Positions 35,423-44,009 of a DNA stretch of 64,000 bases are shown piece after piece (within the stretch, counting starts at the first letter, position 1; each line of letters opens with the position of its first letter). A model generated the notes under the pieces. That model searched no databases. It saw nothing but the letters and a program-made list of their open reading frames with translations, and was not told the DNA's origin. The DNA lies in assembly GCF_002310375.3 (NCBI RefSeq), contig NZ_CP023315.3, positions 2,914,001 to 2,978,000 of the forward strand, given 5' to 3'. Origin of the DNA: Caulobacter vibrioides (lineage in GTDB: Bacteria > Pseudomonadota > Alphaproteobacteria > Caulobacterales > Caulobacteraceae). Made by a program: the position numbers and the translations under genes.

Positions 35423-35932
35423 TCAGGCCCAGGCCAGCGCCCCCGGCTGCGCGGCGCCGCTCCAGCCCGCATCGCCGTCCTCGCTTTTCGTCGCCCCGCC
35501 CCCCGGACGCCGCAAGCGGCGTCCGCCCTGGCGGGCCTGTCCCGAGCGACGGACGCGCGCAACGAGCCCGCGACCGAACTGGCGCGGCAGCGCCTTGATC
35601 CGGTCGCCCAGCCCTTTCAGACGGGCGCCGTTGGCGGCCAGCGCGATCGCCGCGAACAGATCGAGGAAGGCCGCAACATCGAAGGCCATGAACCAGACCG
35701 CGACTTCAGGCAGGGCCATGCCCAGCAGGATCGCGCCCTCGATCTCGAACAGCACGACCACAACGGTGGAGACCGCCAGCAAGGCCAGCAGCAAAACCAG
35801 GCGCGCCGGGGTCAGCCCCGCCAGCCCCTTCGCCGGCCAGTCGACCAGCCACCGCCTCAGCCCCTTGCCCAGCGCCGTCTCCGGGCAACCGACAATGACC
35901 AGCAAGGCCGCGCACAGCATCAAGACGACCAT
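35423..35932 (-). CDS. small membrane protein, unknown function
   Basis: A 169-residue protein with three or four hydrophobic segments (residues 2-16, about 41-64 and 67-100) and a strongly basic, disordered-looking C-terminal tail ([19 protein letters not shown]). Acidic and aromatic residues inside the middle segments (LFEIEGAILLGMALPEVAVW) suggest a channel or regulator rather than a random hydrophobic stretch. I know no family. It is monocistronic, 128 bp upstream of the PepSY gene on the same strand. Confidence 0.6.
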   Translation of the reverse strand: MVVLMLCAALLVIVGCPETALGKGLRRWLVDWPAKGLAGLTPARLVLLLALLAVSTVVVVLFEIEGAILLGMALPEVAVWFMAFDVAAFLDLFAAIALAANGARLKGLGDRIKALPRQFGRGLVARVRRSGQARQGGRRLRRPGGGATKSEDGDAGWSGAAQPGALAWA

Positions 35933-36015
35933 GAAAGCTCCCGTCGGCCGATCGCGCCACGGTCTTCAGATGGGGCGGCGGACCGGCGGATCAACGCTGT
36001 TGAGAGGCCGCCGAT

Positions 36016-36098
36016 CAGACATCCAGCAACGCCTTGAGCTTGGCCCGCACCGCCGCGAGCACCGCAGGCGGCGCCACGGCCTTACGCGTTGCGCGGCG
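36016..36098 (-). pseudogene. probable C-terminal remnant of a MazF/PemK-type toxin
   Basis: Directly after the antitoxin stop codon the minus strand reads RRATRKAVAPPAV in one frame. After a one-base shift it continues LAAVRAKLKALLDV, then TGA (36016-36018). Joined, the two pieces look like the last 27 residues of a MazF/PemK toxin, whose tails commonly end in a basic stretch plus an LAxVRAKLKALL helix. The rest of the toxin (about 80 codons) is missing. I infer an internal deletion plus a one-base frameshift; the match is short, so this is tentative. Confidence 0.4.
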
Positions 36099-36341
36099 TC
36101 ACCAGACCTCGTTGCCGATGCGCGCGCCAAAATCGACCTCCTCAGGGAAGGTCTCCGGCTTCATGTCAGCGAGCATCACGCCAAGATCATAAGCGGAGGC
36201 GCGGATCGGCTCGATGATGATCCGGCCGTTCTCTTCGCGCACATCCACGGACTGACCGATCTCGATTGATGTCGCCGCCACAACGGTCTCCGGGATGCGG
36301 AGCCAGGCGCCGCCGCCCCGCTTTTCGATGATGACCTGCAT
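36099..36341 (-). CDS. MazE-like (AbrB-fold) antitoxin
   Basis: An 80-residue protein starting MQVIIEKRGGGAWLRIPETV. The N-terminal swapped-hairpin DNA-binding domain (AbrB/MazE type) has SVDVREENGRIIIEPIR, and the C-terminal acidic tail (MKPETFPEEVDFGARIGNEVW) is the kind that wraps a MazF toxin. The EVW-stop ending is typical of MazE proteins whose stop overlaps the toxin start. Here no full toxin follows, only the short remnant at 36016-36098, so the antitoxin appears orphaned. hipBA lies upstream. Confidence 0.85.
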   Translation of the reverse strand: MQVIIEKRGGGAWLRIPETVVAATSIEIGQSVDVREENGRIIIEPIRASAYDLGVMLADMKPETFPEEVDFGARIGNEVW

Positions 36342-36412
36342 CGCGTGAACTCCGGACGGATGAGAGCGCAGCGACATCAATCGACAAATGTCGATGCTTT
36401 TAAATCCACCGC

Positions 36413-37720
36413 CTACCGGATGAGCTCCAGCCGCAGCGTCGCGCCGATCTGATCCCGCCAGCGCTCGTCCACCCCGGCCGCGTCGGCGAAGGCGGGCCAC
36501 CGCATCACGGCCTCCCGCACCTCCTCGAAGATCCGGCCGACGTGACCGCGACTGATCGAGGCGGTTTTCGCGCAGGCCTCCAGATCGGCGAAGTCGAACC
36601 CGTCCCGCTTGCCGTTGATCGACATCTGGTGGCGCGAGGTCCAGTCGCCGTCCGGATTGTAGCTCCAGGTGATGTCGAAGGCCGGCGACAGGCGCCAGCG
36701 CCCGGCGCGGTCCATCAGAAAGGCGATGTTCTTGACGTGGTCGTCCTGGTTTCGCGCCAGCACGTTGAAGACCATGCGCCGGAATTGCTCCTCCAGCTGC
36801 GCCATCGGCAAGCCCATCCGCCGCATCGTGAACAGGGCCTGCTCATAGGAATTGGCGACGGGATCGTTGAAATCCAGATGGGCGATGGCGGCCAGGGACT
36901 GCATGTGCAGCTTGCCGCCGCCGTCCAGCCGGTCGAAGCGCTTGCTCATGAAGTGGCGGCGACCGCCCTCCTCCAGCAGACGACTCTCGGCGACGTCGAT
37001 CCCCGCCGCCGCCGCCATCTGCCCATAGGCGTGCTCGACCGCGCCATAGCCCTTGGGGTCGGCCAGTTCCTTGTCCTTGTTGCCGGAAACGCCGTCGAAC
37101 TTCAGCAGCCAGTAGCCGAAGCCCTCGCCGGCCTCGACCTGGCCGGAGCGGACTTCGTTCGTGTCGGGATTCCAGGCGATCACCGCCTTGGCCCGAGCCC
37201 CGCCCGCCGAGGTGCCGACGCTCAGGATGTCGCGCAGGGCGTCGGCCTTGTCCGCATCGGCGAACGAGGCCCGCAGGTCATGGCGATGGGTCAGAACCTC
37301 CGAAGCCAGGGTCACCAGGGCGTCGATGTCGATCTTGCTGGACACCCGGCGGCGCGGCCCCGCCATCGGCGAGAACTCCAGCGCCCCCATGCCCCGGCGG
37401 CCGGTGTAGCAAAGGCGCTCGACGGCGTTGAAGCTTTCAGGGCTGCGCCCCTGCGTGGCCAGCCAGGCGTCGATCAGCACATGGCCGTACTTGTCCGGCA
37501 GGGCGTCGGCCAGCATGCCGGGCAGGCCATGGAAGCTGCGCGGCGGCAGGTCGGGAAAGCTGAACACGCCCGCCTTCAGCGGCATCATCAGCGGGGCGGG
37601 CTGGATTCCGCTGGCGAGAAAGCCCGGCTCATAGGCGAAGGCCGCCGTCTCTGCGCCATCCTCCAGCGACACCGCGCCGATGCGGCTGCCCCACAGGCGA
37701 ACCTCGGCGACGGTGGTCAT
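36413..37720 (-). CDS. hipA: HipA-type serine/threonine kinase toxin
   Basis: A 435-residue kinase of the HipA family, which slow growth by phosphorylating aminoacyl-tRNA synthetases. The N-terminal HipA_N region (about 10-115) includes GLPGMLADALPDKYG. The ATP-binding loop is SVGTSAGGARAKAVIAW (about 167-183), the catalytic loop LARNQDDHVKNIAFL has Asp326 and Asn331, and the metal-binding Asp349 lies in SPAFDITWSY. All key residues are intact, so it should be active. It overlaps hipB by 4 nt. Caulobacter carries several hipBA loci, two of which are known to target synthetases; I cannot tell which paralogue this is. Confidence 0.95.
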   Translation of the reverse strand: MTTVAEVRLWGSRIGAVSLEDGAETAAFAYEPGFLASGIQPAPLMMPLKAGVFSFPDLPPRSFHGLPGMLADALPDKYGHVLIDAWLATQGRSPESFNAVERLCYTGRRGMGALEFSPMAGPRRRVSSKIDIDALVTLASEVLTHRHDLRASFADADKADALRDILSVGTSAGGARAKAVIAWNPDTNEVRSGQVEAGEGFGYWLLKFDGVSGNKDKELADPKGYGAVEHAYGQMAAAAGIDVAESRLLEEGGRRHFMSKRFDRLDGGGKLHMQSLAAIAHLDFNDPVANSYEQALFTMRRMGLPMAQLEEQFRRMVFNVLARNQDDHVKNIAFLMDRAGRWRLSPAFDITWSYNPDGDWTSRHQMSINGKRDGFDFADLEACAKTASISRGHVGRIFEEVREAVMRWPAFADAAGVDERWRDQIGATLRLELIR

Positions 37721-38076
37721 TTTTCATCGCCCCACACCCAAGGCGCGCCGCCGGTCTCGGCGACGCCGGACGCGCGGGCGTTGCGCACTCTTGAGCGGCG
37801 GGTCTTGGCCTGTTTCAGCAGGTCCAGCGGATTGACCGGGGTCTCGGGCAGCAGGCGCTCCAGCCCCTCCAGCCGGTCCAGGGCCCGCAGGCAGCGCACC
37901 AGATTGGTCAGCTGGGCCGAGGCGCCGTCTTCCAGGCGCTCGACGGTGCGCTTGGACACGCCGGCGGCTTCCGCCAGCTGGGCCTGGGTCAGCCGTCGCT
38001 CCACCCGCGCCGCCGCGAGACGCTGACCCATCTCGGCCAGCACCGCCTCATCGGACAGGAGAGATTCGAATTTCAT
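37717..38076 (-). CDS. hipB: HipB-type XRE antitoxin
   Basis: A 119-residue antitoxin and repressor. Residues 16-72 form an XRE helix-turn-helix (QRLAAARVERRLTQAQLAEA, then AGVSKRTVERLEDG) and a basic C-terminal tail (KTRRSRVRNARASG) follows. It should bind the four palindromic sites upstream and neutralise HipA. The stop and the hipA start overlap (ATGA). Confidence 0.95.
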   Translation of the reverse strand: MKFESLLSDEAVLAEMGQRLAAARVERRLTQAQLAEAAGVSKRTVERLEDGASAQLTNLVRCLRALDRLEGLERLLPETPVNPLDLLKQAKTRRSRVRNARASGVAETGGAPWVWGDEK

Positions 38077-38078
38077 AA

Positions 38079-38222
38079 ATCGCCTCTTGTGGCGATATAT
38101 GGCAACTCAAAGCCTCATATCGTCAAGTCTGTCGATATAAGAAAACGCGATTTTAGTTTCAAAATTCGCCAATTTTGACGATTTAGGGCGCGTAGTAGCT
38201 CAAAGTCGCCAGAGATGACGAC
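38079..38222. promoter_or_regulatory. four-site HipB operator array upstream of hipB
   Basis: Four palindromic boxes of the form NTCGYC-N6-GRCGAN. Site 1 is ATCGCC-TCTTGT-GGCGAT (38079-38096), two bases from the hipB start codon. Site 2 is ATCGTC-AAGTCT-GTCGAT (38119-38136; its right half departs by one base). Site 3 is TTCGCC-AATTTT-GACGAT (38165-38182). Site 4 is GTCGCC-AGAGAT-GACGAC (38205-38222). The starts are spaced 40, 46 and 40 bp, roughly four helical turns. The region is AT-rich and contains a minus-strand TTGACG (-35-like) within site 2. Shared sequence and position point to HipB autoregulation. Confidence 0.75.
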
Positions 38223-38237
38223 TTTTAAAGCCCAATC

Positions 38238-39182
38238 CTACTTCCGCTTCGGTGTGTAGGGCTTCTGGGCGCGCCAGGCTTCGGCGAACTTTTCGAGGTC
38301 CTGATCGACGGTCTCGGGCAGGGTCACCACTAGGCGAGCCAGGAGATCGCCGCGCTTGCCCTTGCCGTCGGGCATGCCCCGGCCCTTCAGGCGCAGGGTC
38401 TGGCCGCTGTTGCTGCCCTTGGGCACGGCCAGCATGACATTGCCGTCGGGCGTTGGGGCCTCGACCTTGCCGCCCAGCACCGCGTCGGGGATCGAGACCG
38501 GCAGGTCCATGACCAGCGCCTCGCCCTCGCGGCGATAGATCGGGTGCGGCTTGATGGCCAACTCGATCAGGGCGTCGCCCTGGCCGCCGCGCCCCGGCGC
38601 GCCCTGGCCCTTCAGGCGCAGGGTCTGACCCTCTTGGGCGCCGGTGGGTATGGTGACGTCGATCGTGCGGCCGTCCGAGAAGGCCACCCGCTTCTTGCCG
38701 CCCTTGATGGCGTCTTCCAGGTCGATGTCGAGCCGCGCCTTGACGTCGGAGCCCTTGGCCGAGAACCCGCCGCCTGCGCCGCCGCCACTGAACGGACCGC
38801 GTCCGCCAGCGCCCGCGCTGCCGCCGAACATGCCGCCGAACAGGTCCGACAGGTCGATCTCGGGGCCTTCGTTCGAGCGATGGAAGCCGCCCTGGCCAAA
38901 GCCGCCGGCGTTGAACGGGCCGTTGCCCGGCTGGCCGCCGAAACCGCGCATGGTCTCGCGCCCGTCGGCGTCGATCTGGCCAAGGTCGAATTTCTTGCGC
39001 TTTTCGGCGTCGCCGACGATGTCGAACGCGGCGCTGACCTGCTTGAAGCGCTCTTCGGCCTTCTTATCGCCCGGGTTGGTGTCCGGGTGGAACTGCTTGG
39101 CGAGCTTGCGAAACGCCTTGCGGATCTCGTCCGCGCTGGCGGTCCGGGAAACGCCGAGTTCCTGATAGGGGTCGCGCGCCAA
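38238..39182 (-). CDS. DnaJ-family co-chaperone (type B, CbpA-like)
   Basis: A 314-residue J-domain protein. The N-terminal J domain has the HPD motif (KQFHPDTNPGD), followed by a Gly/Phe-rich linker (about 78-145, NAGGFGQGGF) and two C-terminal beta-barrel domains (VKARLDIDLEDAIKGGKKRV onwards) without the Cys-rich zinc finger, making it a type B (CbpA-like) protein. It stimulates DnaK ATPase. It lies between the GTA cluster and hipBA on the same strand. Confidence 0.95.
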   Translation of the reverse strand: MARDPYQELGVSRTASADEIRKAFRKLAKQFHPDTNPGDKKAEERFKQVSAAFDIVGDAEKRKKFDLGQIDADGRETMRGFGGQPGNGPFNAGGFGQGGFHRSNEGPEIDLSDLFGGMFGGSAGAGGRGPFSGGGAGGGFSAKGSDVKARLDIDLEDAIKGGKKRVAFSDGRTIDVTIPTGAQEGQTLRLKGQGAPGRGGQGDALIELAIKPHPIYRREGEALVMDLPVSIPDAVLGGKVEAPTPDGNVMLAVPKGSNSGQTLRLKGRGMPDGKGKRGDLLARLVVTLPETVDQDLEKFAEAWRAQKPYTPKRK

Positions 39183-39272
39183 GGAAGGTCCTCTGAGTTA
39201 AGCGGAGGGTTGCGTAACCCCCTCCATCTAGAACGTCCAGAGCGGTGCGCAAGGGCGCATGTGGTATATTTA

Positions 39273-42200
39273 TCACAGACTTGTGGTGACGGGCGCGCCC
39301 CAGCCGTACAGCGACGAGCCCTGAGCCACCTCCAGCCGCGCGCCAGACGACGGCGTATCGGCTGCGCGCATGGCGGCGGCGTAGGTGAAGCTGGGGGTCG
39401 TCACCTCGACCTCGCGCAGCACGGCGGCGCCGTCCAGCACCCGCACACGGTAGCGCTCGACGCCCTCGGCCAGCGGAACCTCGCCATCCCAGACATCGCC
39501 GCCGACGCGGGCGCGACGAATCCACGAGACCGACAGATCACCGCCGATCATGCGTCCCCGCAGATGCGCCGGGGCCAGAGGACGCAAGGCCCGGCCGGTC
39601 CAAACGGCGCTGATCTGCGTCATCCCCGCCCCCGACGGCGGACCACCCGCCGGGGCGGCGCGCACCGTCAGGGTCGTTCCCCGCTCGAAGGCCGCGACGC
39701 TGATCGGGACCACCGCCTCGTCCAGCAGCACCACGGCCGCGCCGGCCGGGATCACGACCGCGCTGGCGACTCCGTCGCGCTGGCCACGCAACAGGCCCGA
39801 CAGTCGCCAGACGTCCGGCGCGATCAGATCGGCGGTCTGGAAGGCGATCACCTCCCAATCGCCGGACGGGGCGCGGATGGCCAGGGCGTTCTGGCCCGCC
39901 AGCACGGCGGCCAGCGGGGCGGACGACAGGCTCGCCCCCTCGATCCGCACGTCCAGGCGTGCGGACCGGTCCAGCCGGTGCGGCGAGGCGGGGGCCAGAT
40001 CGGTCAAGGTCACGCCCAGCGTGGCGGGCGCGGCCAGCCGGGCGCGGACCGTCAAGGTCTCGACGCCGGCGCCCGCATGCACGTCCAGCGGCCTCCAGGG
40101 CTCGGCGGCGGCGGCGACCAGCGGCCGCGCGTCGTCGGACAGCGCGCCGTCCGACGGCAGGTCCAGCACATGGAGCACCGGCGGCGAGGCCGGCTCGCGC
40201 GGCGGCGCGGGCGTCCAGTCGATCACCGCGTCCACGCCCTGGCTGCGCAGAACAGGCGCCAGAGTGGCGCGCGGCCGCTCGTCGAGATCCAGGCGCTGGA
40301 TCCGCCAAGTCTGGCCGTCCAAGGCCAGCCGGTCGCCGGCCTCAAACCGCAGGGCGGCCGAAGGCGACAGCCGCACGATGCGCAAGCGCCGCGCGGCCGC
40401 GTCGGCGTCCAGCATGCGCCGCGCCACGGCGCCGGCCTCCGCCGCCGACAGCACAATCGGCGCGTCCACATCACGCGTCCCCTCCCCCGCCTCGCGGCGG
40501 ACGATCAGCGCCCCGACCTGATAGTCGCGGGCGGCGTCCAGGAACCGCAGGCGCAGGGCCTCGGCGGCGGGGGCGAGGGTCCGGGTCTCGCGCTCGGCCG
40601 GGCCGTCCTCGGGCAAGACGAGATCGTCGGGGTCCAGCGCCGCGACTGCTCGCCCCGTCCGCGACACCATCCGCACCTGGTCGCCGCGCTCGACCGGGTC
40701 CAGGGCGAACGCCTCGGTCAGGGGCGACAGCGCATCGCGCAGGCGCATCGGCCGATCAACGACATAGCCGCCCACCGCCCCGCCCGCCTCGCCGGGATCG
40801 ATCGCCACCCCGGCCCGCGCCCCCAGGGCCTGGATCAGCTCGGGCAGCGGCGCGATGCCGGCCCGGCCGGTCAGCCAGTGACCCAGCAGCCAGTTACCGC
40901 CATCGCTCCACACGTCTGACCGGGCGGGAAAGTCCGGAAACGGCCGGGCGTCCCAGCACCAGGCGCTGGCCGCCTCGATCATCGGCCCGCCATACAGCGG
41001 CGAGACCGGATTGGCGGCCGGCTCGTCCAGCCAGGCCAGCACCGCCTCCAGATAGCGCCGCTGGCCAAAGTCGTCGCGCTCGCCGGTCGAATAGGGCGGC
41101 AGGAAGCTTTCCGAGCTCTTGGGGTCGATGAAGAGGTTGGGCGAATTGGAGCCCTTGTCCACCGCCGGGCAGCCGAACTCGGTCAGGCGGATGGGCTTGG
41201 AGCGCGGAACCCAGGCGGTGGGCGTCGCCGAACGCACCCCACCCGGCCGGTCGTGATGCGGGTTGCTCCACCACGACAGCAGGTCCTTGGGCCGGAACAT
41301 CCAGGCCTCGCCATGGGCGCCGTCGGTGATCGGGGTGCGGACCTGGGCGTCGCGGTCGGCGCCGCCGGCGTAGTACCAGTCAAAGTCGGCCCCGCCTGTC
41401 AGCCCGGCGCGCAGATAGGCCGGATCGTGCGGCCCCGAAAAACCCGCCACCGCGTCCAGGTGATCCTCGCCGTCGCGCCAGTCGGTGACCGGCGGGTACC
41501 AGTCGACGCCGACGAAATCGAGATTGGGGTCGGCCCACAGCGGATCGAGGTGGAACACCGCATGGCCCGAGCCGTCGCGGGGCTGATGGCCGAAATACTC
41601 GCTCCAGTCGGCGGCGTAGCCGAGCTTGGTGGCGGGCCCCACCACCGCGCGGACCTCGGCGGCCAGGGTCTTCAGCTTGGTCACGGCCGGATAGCTCCCG
41701 CCCGGTCCCCTTGTGGTGGTCAGGGCGCGCAGCTCCGAGCCGATGATGAAGCCGTCCACCCCGCCCGCCTGCGCCGCCAACGCCGCCTGGTGCAGCACCA
41801 TCCGGCGCAGACCCCATTCCCCGTCGAAGAAGGCCCCGACCTGCGCCGTCGCTGCGGCGGTCCCATCGGCAGAGGGCGGATCGCAGGCGATGCGGCCGCG
41901 CCACGGATAGGCCGGCTGGCCCGGCGGGGTGTCCATCAGGATGAACGGATACAGCGTCACCTTCAGGCCGCGCCGCTTCAGCTCGGCGATGGCCTGCAGC
42001 ACCACCGCGTCGGCGGGCGTGCCGCCATAGGCCGGGGCGCCGTCCTTCAACGAGATCAGGTGCGCGCCGGTGCGATCGACGCCCGCGACGCTCCAGGTCA
42101 AGGGCAAGGTGTCCTTGGCCGCGCCCTCGACGCCCGGCTTGATCTGGCACTGACCGCAGCGGAGATCCGTGCCGAACCAGGCGACGACCAGGGTGACATG

Positions 42201-42980
42201 ATCGACGTTGGGCAACTGCGCCTGCAGCTGGTCCAGCGCCACCATCAGGTCGGGACGGCCTTCAGCGTTATGCACGCTCTCGCTGGCGGTGCGGGTCAGA
42301 CCCTCGCGGCGCAGCACCGCTTGGGTCGCATAGACAAACTCGCCCGCGCCGGGGATCAGGCAAACGCCCTTCAGCCGTTCCTCCAGCCCCACCGTCCCCG
42401 GCGCGCGCGGCCGGCGGAAGACCTCGAACGACAGCTGCGGCGGGCGGTTGCCGAACGGCTCCAGCGGCAGATCCTCGAACACCACATAGGCCACGCCGCG
42501 ATAGGCCGGGGCCTGCCCCTCGATGGCGGCGATCAGCGGATCGGGCGCCTGGTCCTCGGTTCCCAGATGCACGCGCATCGTCACGCCCGACAGGTCCATG
42601 ACCCGGCCGTCGGCCCAGACCCGGCCGATCCCGTCGATCGGCCCCTCGGCCACGGCGACGGCGAACGACAGGCTGTAGGCGTAGGCGCTCGTCTTCTGAC
42701 CCTTGGAGCCGCCCACCCGGCCCTCGACCCGCTTCTCGCGAAACCGCGCCGCCCAGATCACCTGACCGCCGACCCGCGCGCGGCCGAACACGCACGGCAG
42801 CGCCGCGCCGTCGGCGGCGCCGGTCAGGCGCAGCTCAGGAATGCGCGGCCCGACCTGACGCGCCGGCGACAGGGCGCTGATCGCCGCCTGATCGATCAAA
42901 CCGCCGACGACGGCGCCGGCCACGGCCCCGATGGGACCGCCGAGGGCCGAGCCGACGCTGGAGAGGATCACCTGGGCCAT
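39273..42980 (-). CDS. GTA tail-tip/host-specificity megaprotein (g15-like, TIM-barrel domain)
   Basis: A 1235-residue protein and the last gene of the GTA cluster. The N-terminus has a hydrophobic hairpin (VGSALGGPIGAVAGAVVGGL), then a tail-protein domain (about 60-230), a glycoside-hydrolase-like TIM barrel of the GTA_TIM family (about 230-560, with WSEYFGHQPRDGSGHAVFHL), and a C-terminal phage-tail beta domain. In Rhodobacter GTA the equivalent forms the central tail fibre/hub that contacts the recipient envelope. The length is close to the family norm. It is separated from g14 by a palindromic repeat. Confidence 0.93.
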   Translation of the reverse strand: MAQVILSSVGSALGGPIGAVAGAVVGGLIDQAAISALSPARQVGPRIPELRLTGAADGAALPCVFGRARVGGQVIWAARFREKRVEGRVGGSKGQKTSAYAYSLSFAVAVAEGPIDGIGRVWADGRVMDLSGVTMRVHLGTEDQAPDPLIAAIEGQAPAYRGVAYVVFEDLPLEPFGNRPPQLSFEVFRRPRAPGTVGLEERLKGVCLIPGAGEFVYATQAVLRREGLTRTASESVHNAEGRPDLMVALDQLQAQLPNVDHVTLVVAWFGTDLRCGQCQIKPGVEGAAKDTLPLTWSVAGVDRTGAHLISLKDGAPAYGGTPADAVVLQAIAELKRRGLKVTLYPFILMDTPPGQPAYPWRGRIACDPPSADGTAAATAQVGAFFDGEWGLRRMVLHQAALAAQAGGVDGFIIGSELRALTTTRGPGGSYPAVTKLKTLAAEVRAVVGPATKLGYAADWSEYFGHQPRDGSGHAVFHLDPLWADPNLDFVGVDWYPPVTDWRDGEDHLDAVAGFSGPHDPAYLRAGLTGGADFDWYYAGGADRDAQVRTPITDGAHGEAWMFRPKDLLSWWSNPHHDRPGGVRSATPTAWVPRSKPIRLTEFGCPAVDKGSNSPNLFIDPKSSESFLPPYSTGERDDFGQRRYLEAVLAWLDEPAANPVSPLYGGPMIEAASAWCWDARPFPDFPARSDVWSDGGNWLLGHWLTGRAGIAPLPELIQALGARAGVAIDPGEAGGAVGGYVVDRPMRLRDALSPLTEAFALDPVERGDQVRMVSRTGRAVAALDPDDLVLPEDGPAERETRTLAPAAEALRLRFLDAARDYQVGALIVRREAGEGTRDVDAPIVLSAAEAGAVARRMLDADAAARRLRIVRLSPSAALRFEAGDRLALDGQTWRIQRLDLDERPRATLAPVLRSQGVDAVIDWTPAPPREPASPPVLHVLDLPSDGALSDDARPLVAAAAEPWRPLDVHAGAGVETLTVRARLAAPATLGVTLTDLAPASPHRLDRSARLDVRIEGASLSSAPLAAVLAGQNALAIRAPSGDWEVIAFQTADLIAPDVWRLSGLLRGQRDGVASAVVIPAGAAVVLLDEAVVPISVAAFERGTTLTVRAAPAGGPPSGAGMTQISAVWTGRALRPLAPAHLRGRMIGGDLSVSWIRRARVGGDVWDGEVPLAEGVERYRVRVLDGAAVLREVEVTTPSFTYAAAMRAADTPSSGARLEVAQGSSLYGWGAPVTTSL

Positions 42981-43040
42981 ATGAGCATTTCTCCTCCGAT
43001 TTCCCCGGCGAAGGCCGAGGAGGTCGAGCGTTTGCCTCGG

Positions 43041-43147
43041 TGCGTCCTTCGAGGCTCGCCTGCGGCTCGCACCTCAGGATGAGGAGGCTTTTTTGCTGAA
43101 CACCTCATCCTGAGGTGCGCGCTCCTGAGCGCGCCTCGAAGGACGCA
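43041..43147. repeat. family E palindromic repeat (CCTCATCCTGAGGTG)
   Basis: The ends TGCGTCCTTCGAGGC and GCCTCGAAGGACGCA, and the inner arms CACCTCAGGATGAGG and CCTCATCCTGAGGTG, are inverted around a short T-rich centre. It lies between g14 and g15. The last g14 codons and its stop are inside the repeat. Confidence 0.85.
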
Positions 43148-43590
43148 GGGCGGCAAGACGCAGTCGGGTGTTGGGTGGGGAAAGGGGGAAACCGAAACGC
43201 CGCCACGCAGCGCTCCAGCCACCAGCGGCCGAGCGCGCTCTCGACGCAGGCCCGGCCCCAATAGGCGTGGATGATGCGGTCCGGCGCGGCCTTTATCGCG
43301 CAGTGCTTGGCGGCCGCGCCGGGGGCCATGCGGAAGACGAGCACGTCGCCGGGCTGCGCTTGCGACAGCGGGATCGCCACCAACCAGCGCCCGAACGCCG
43401 CCAGCAGCGGCTCGCCGACGCCGATCTCGGCCCAGTCGGGACGATAGGGCGGCGGCGCCTCGGGCTCCTCGCCATACAGCCCCCGCCAGACGCCGCGGAT
43501 GAGGCCGAGGCAGTCGCACCCCGCGCCGAGCGTCGAGGCCTGGTGGCGGTAGGGGGTGCCGAGCCAGAGGCGGGTTTGGGCGACAACCAA
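43105..43590 (-). CDS. GTA NlpC/P60 peptidoglycan peptidase (g14-like)
   Basis: A 161-residue cysteine peptidase of the NlpC/P60 family that helps the tail pierce the recipient wall. Catalytic Cys27 is in GAGCDCLGLIRGVW, His96 in AAAKHCAIKA and the third residue His108 in RIIHAYWG. No ATG is available; the best start is TTG at 43590, right at a family A repeat that offers GGGGGGAGG. The C-terminal 20 or so residues (CRPASFEARSGARTSG) are encoded by the family E repeat, so both ends look repeat-remodelled. Confidence 0.85.
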   Translation of the reverse strand: MVVAQTRLWLGTPYRHQASTLGAGCDCLGLIRGVWRGLYGEEPEAPPPYRPDWAEIGVGEPLLAAFGRWLVAIPLSQAQPGDVLVFRMAPGAAAKHCAIKAAPDRIIHAYWGRACVESALGRWWLERCVAAFRFPPFPTQHPTASCRPASFEARSGARTSG

Positions 43591-43992
43591 ATCCTCCCCC
43601 CAGCGGGGGAGGTGTCGGCCCGTAGGGACGACGGAGGGGGAAGAGGCCGGGCCAGGAGACCTTCCCCCTCCGGCCTTCGGCCACCTCCCCCGCTGGGGGG
43701 AGGATTTTGGACAGGCGTCCGCCGATTCACTGAGAACAATCCTCCCCCTCGCGGGGGAGGTGTCGGCGGAGCCGACGGAGGGGGAAGAGGCGGGGCCAGG
43801 AGAACCTCCCCCTCCGGCCTTCGGCCACCTCCCCCTCTGGGGGGAGGATTTTGGACAGGCGTCCGCCGATTCACTGAGAACAATACTCCCCCTCGCGGGG
43901 GAGGTGTCGGCGCAGCCGACGGAGGGGGAAGAGGCGGGGCCCGGAGAACCTCCCCCTCCGGCCTTCGGCCACCTCCCCCTCTCGGGGGAGGG
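43589..43992. repeat. three tandem family A repeats between g13 and g14
   Basis: Full copies begin at about 43591, 43739 and 43883 (periods 148 and 144 bp). The first two are followed by an identical spacer (TTTTGGACAGGCGTCCGCCG, then ATTCACTGAGAACAAT) that carries a GATTC CcrM site. The third copy ends differently. This explains the 419-bp gap between g13 and g14; I see no gene in it. Confidence 0.9.
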
Positions 43993-44009
43993 TTGCGCGC
44001 GCCCGCCGC

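Noticed and set aside
43589..43992. Possible CRISPR array from regularly spaced repeats
   Set aside because: Units are about 145 bp with long palindromes and the spacers between the first copies are identical; there are no cas genes. These are family A intergenic repeats.
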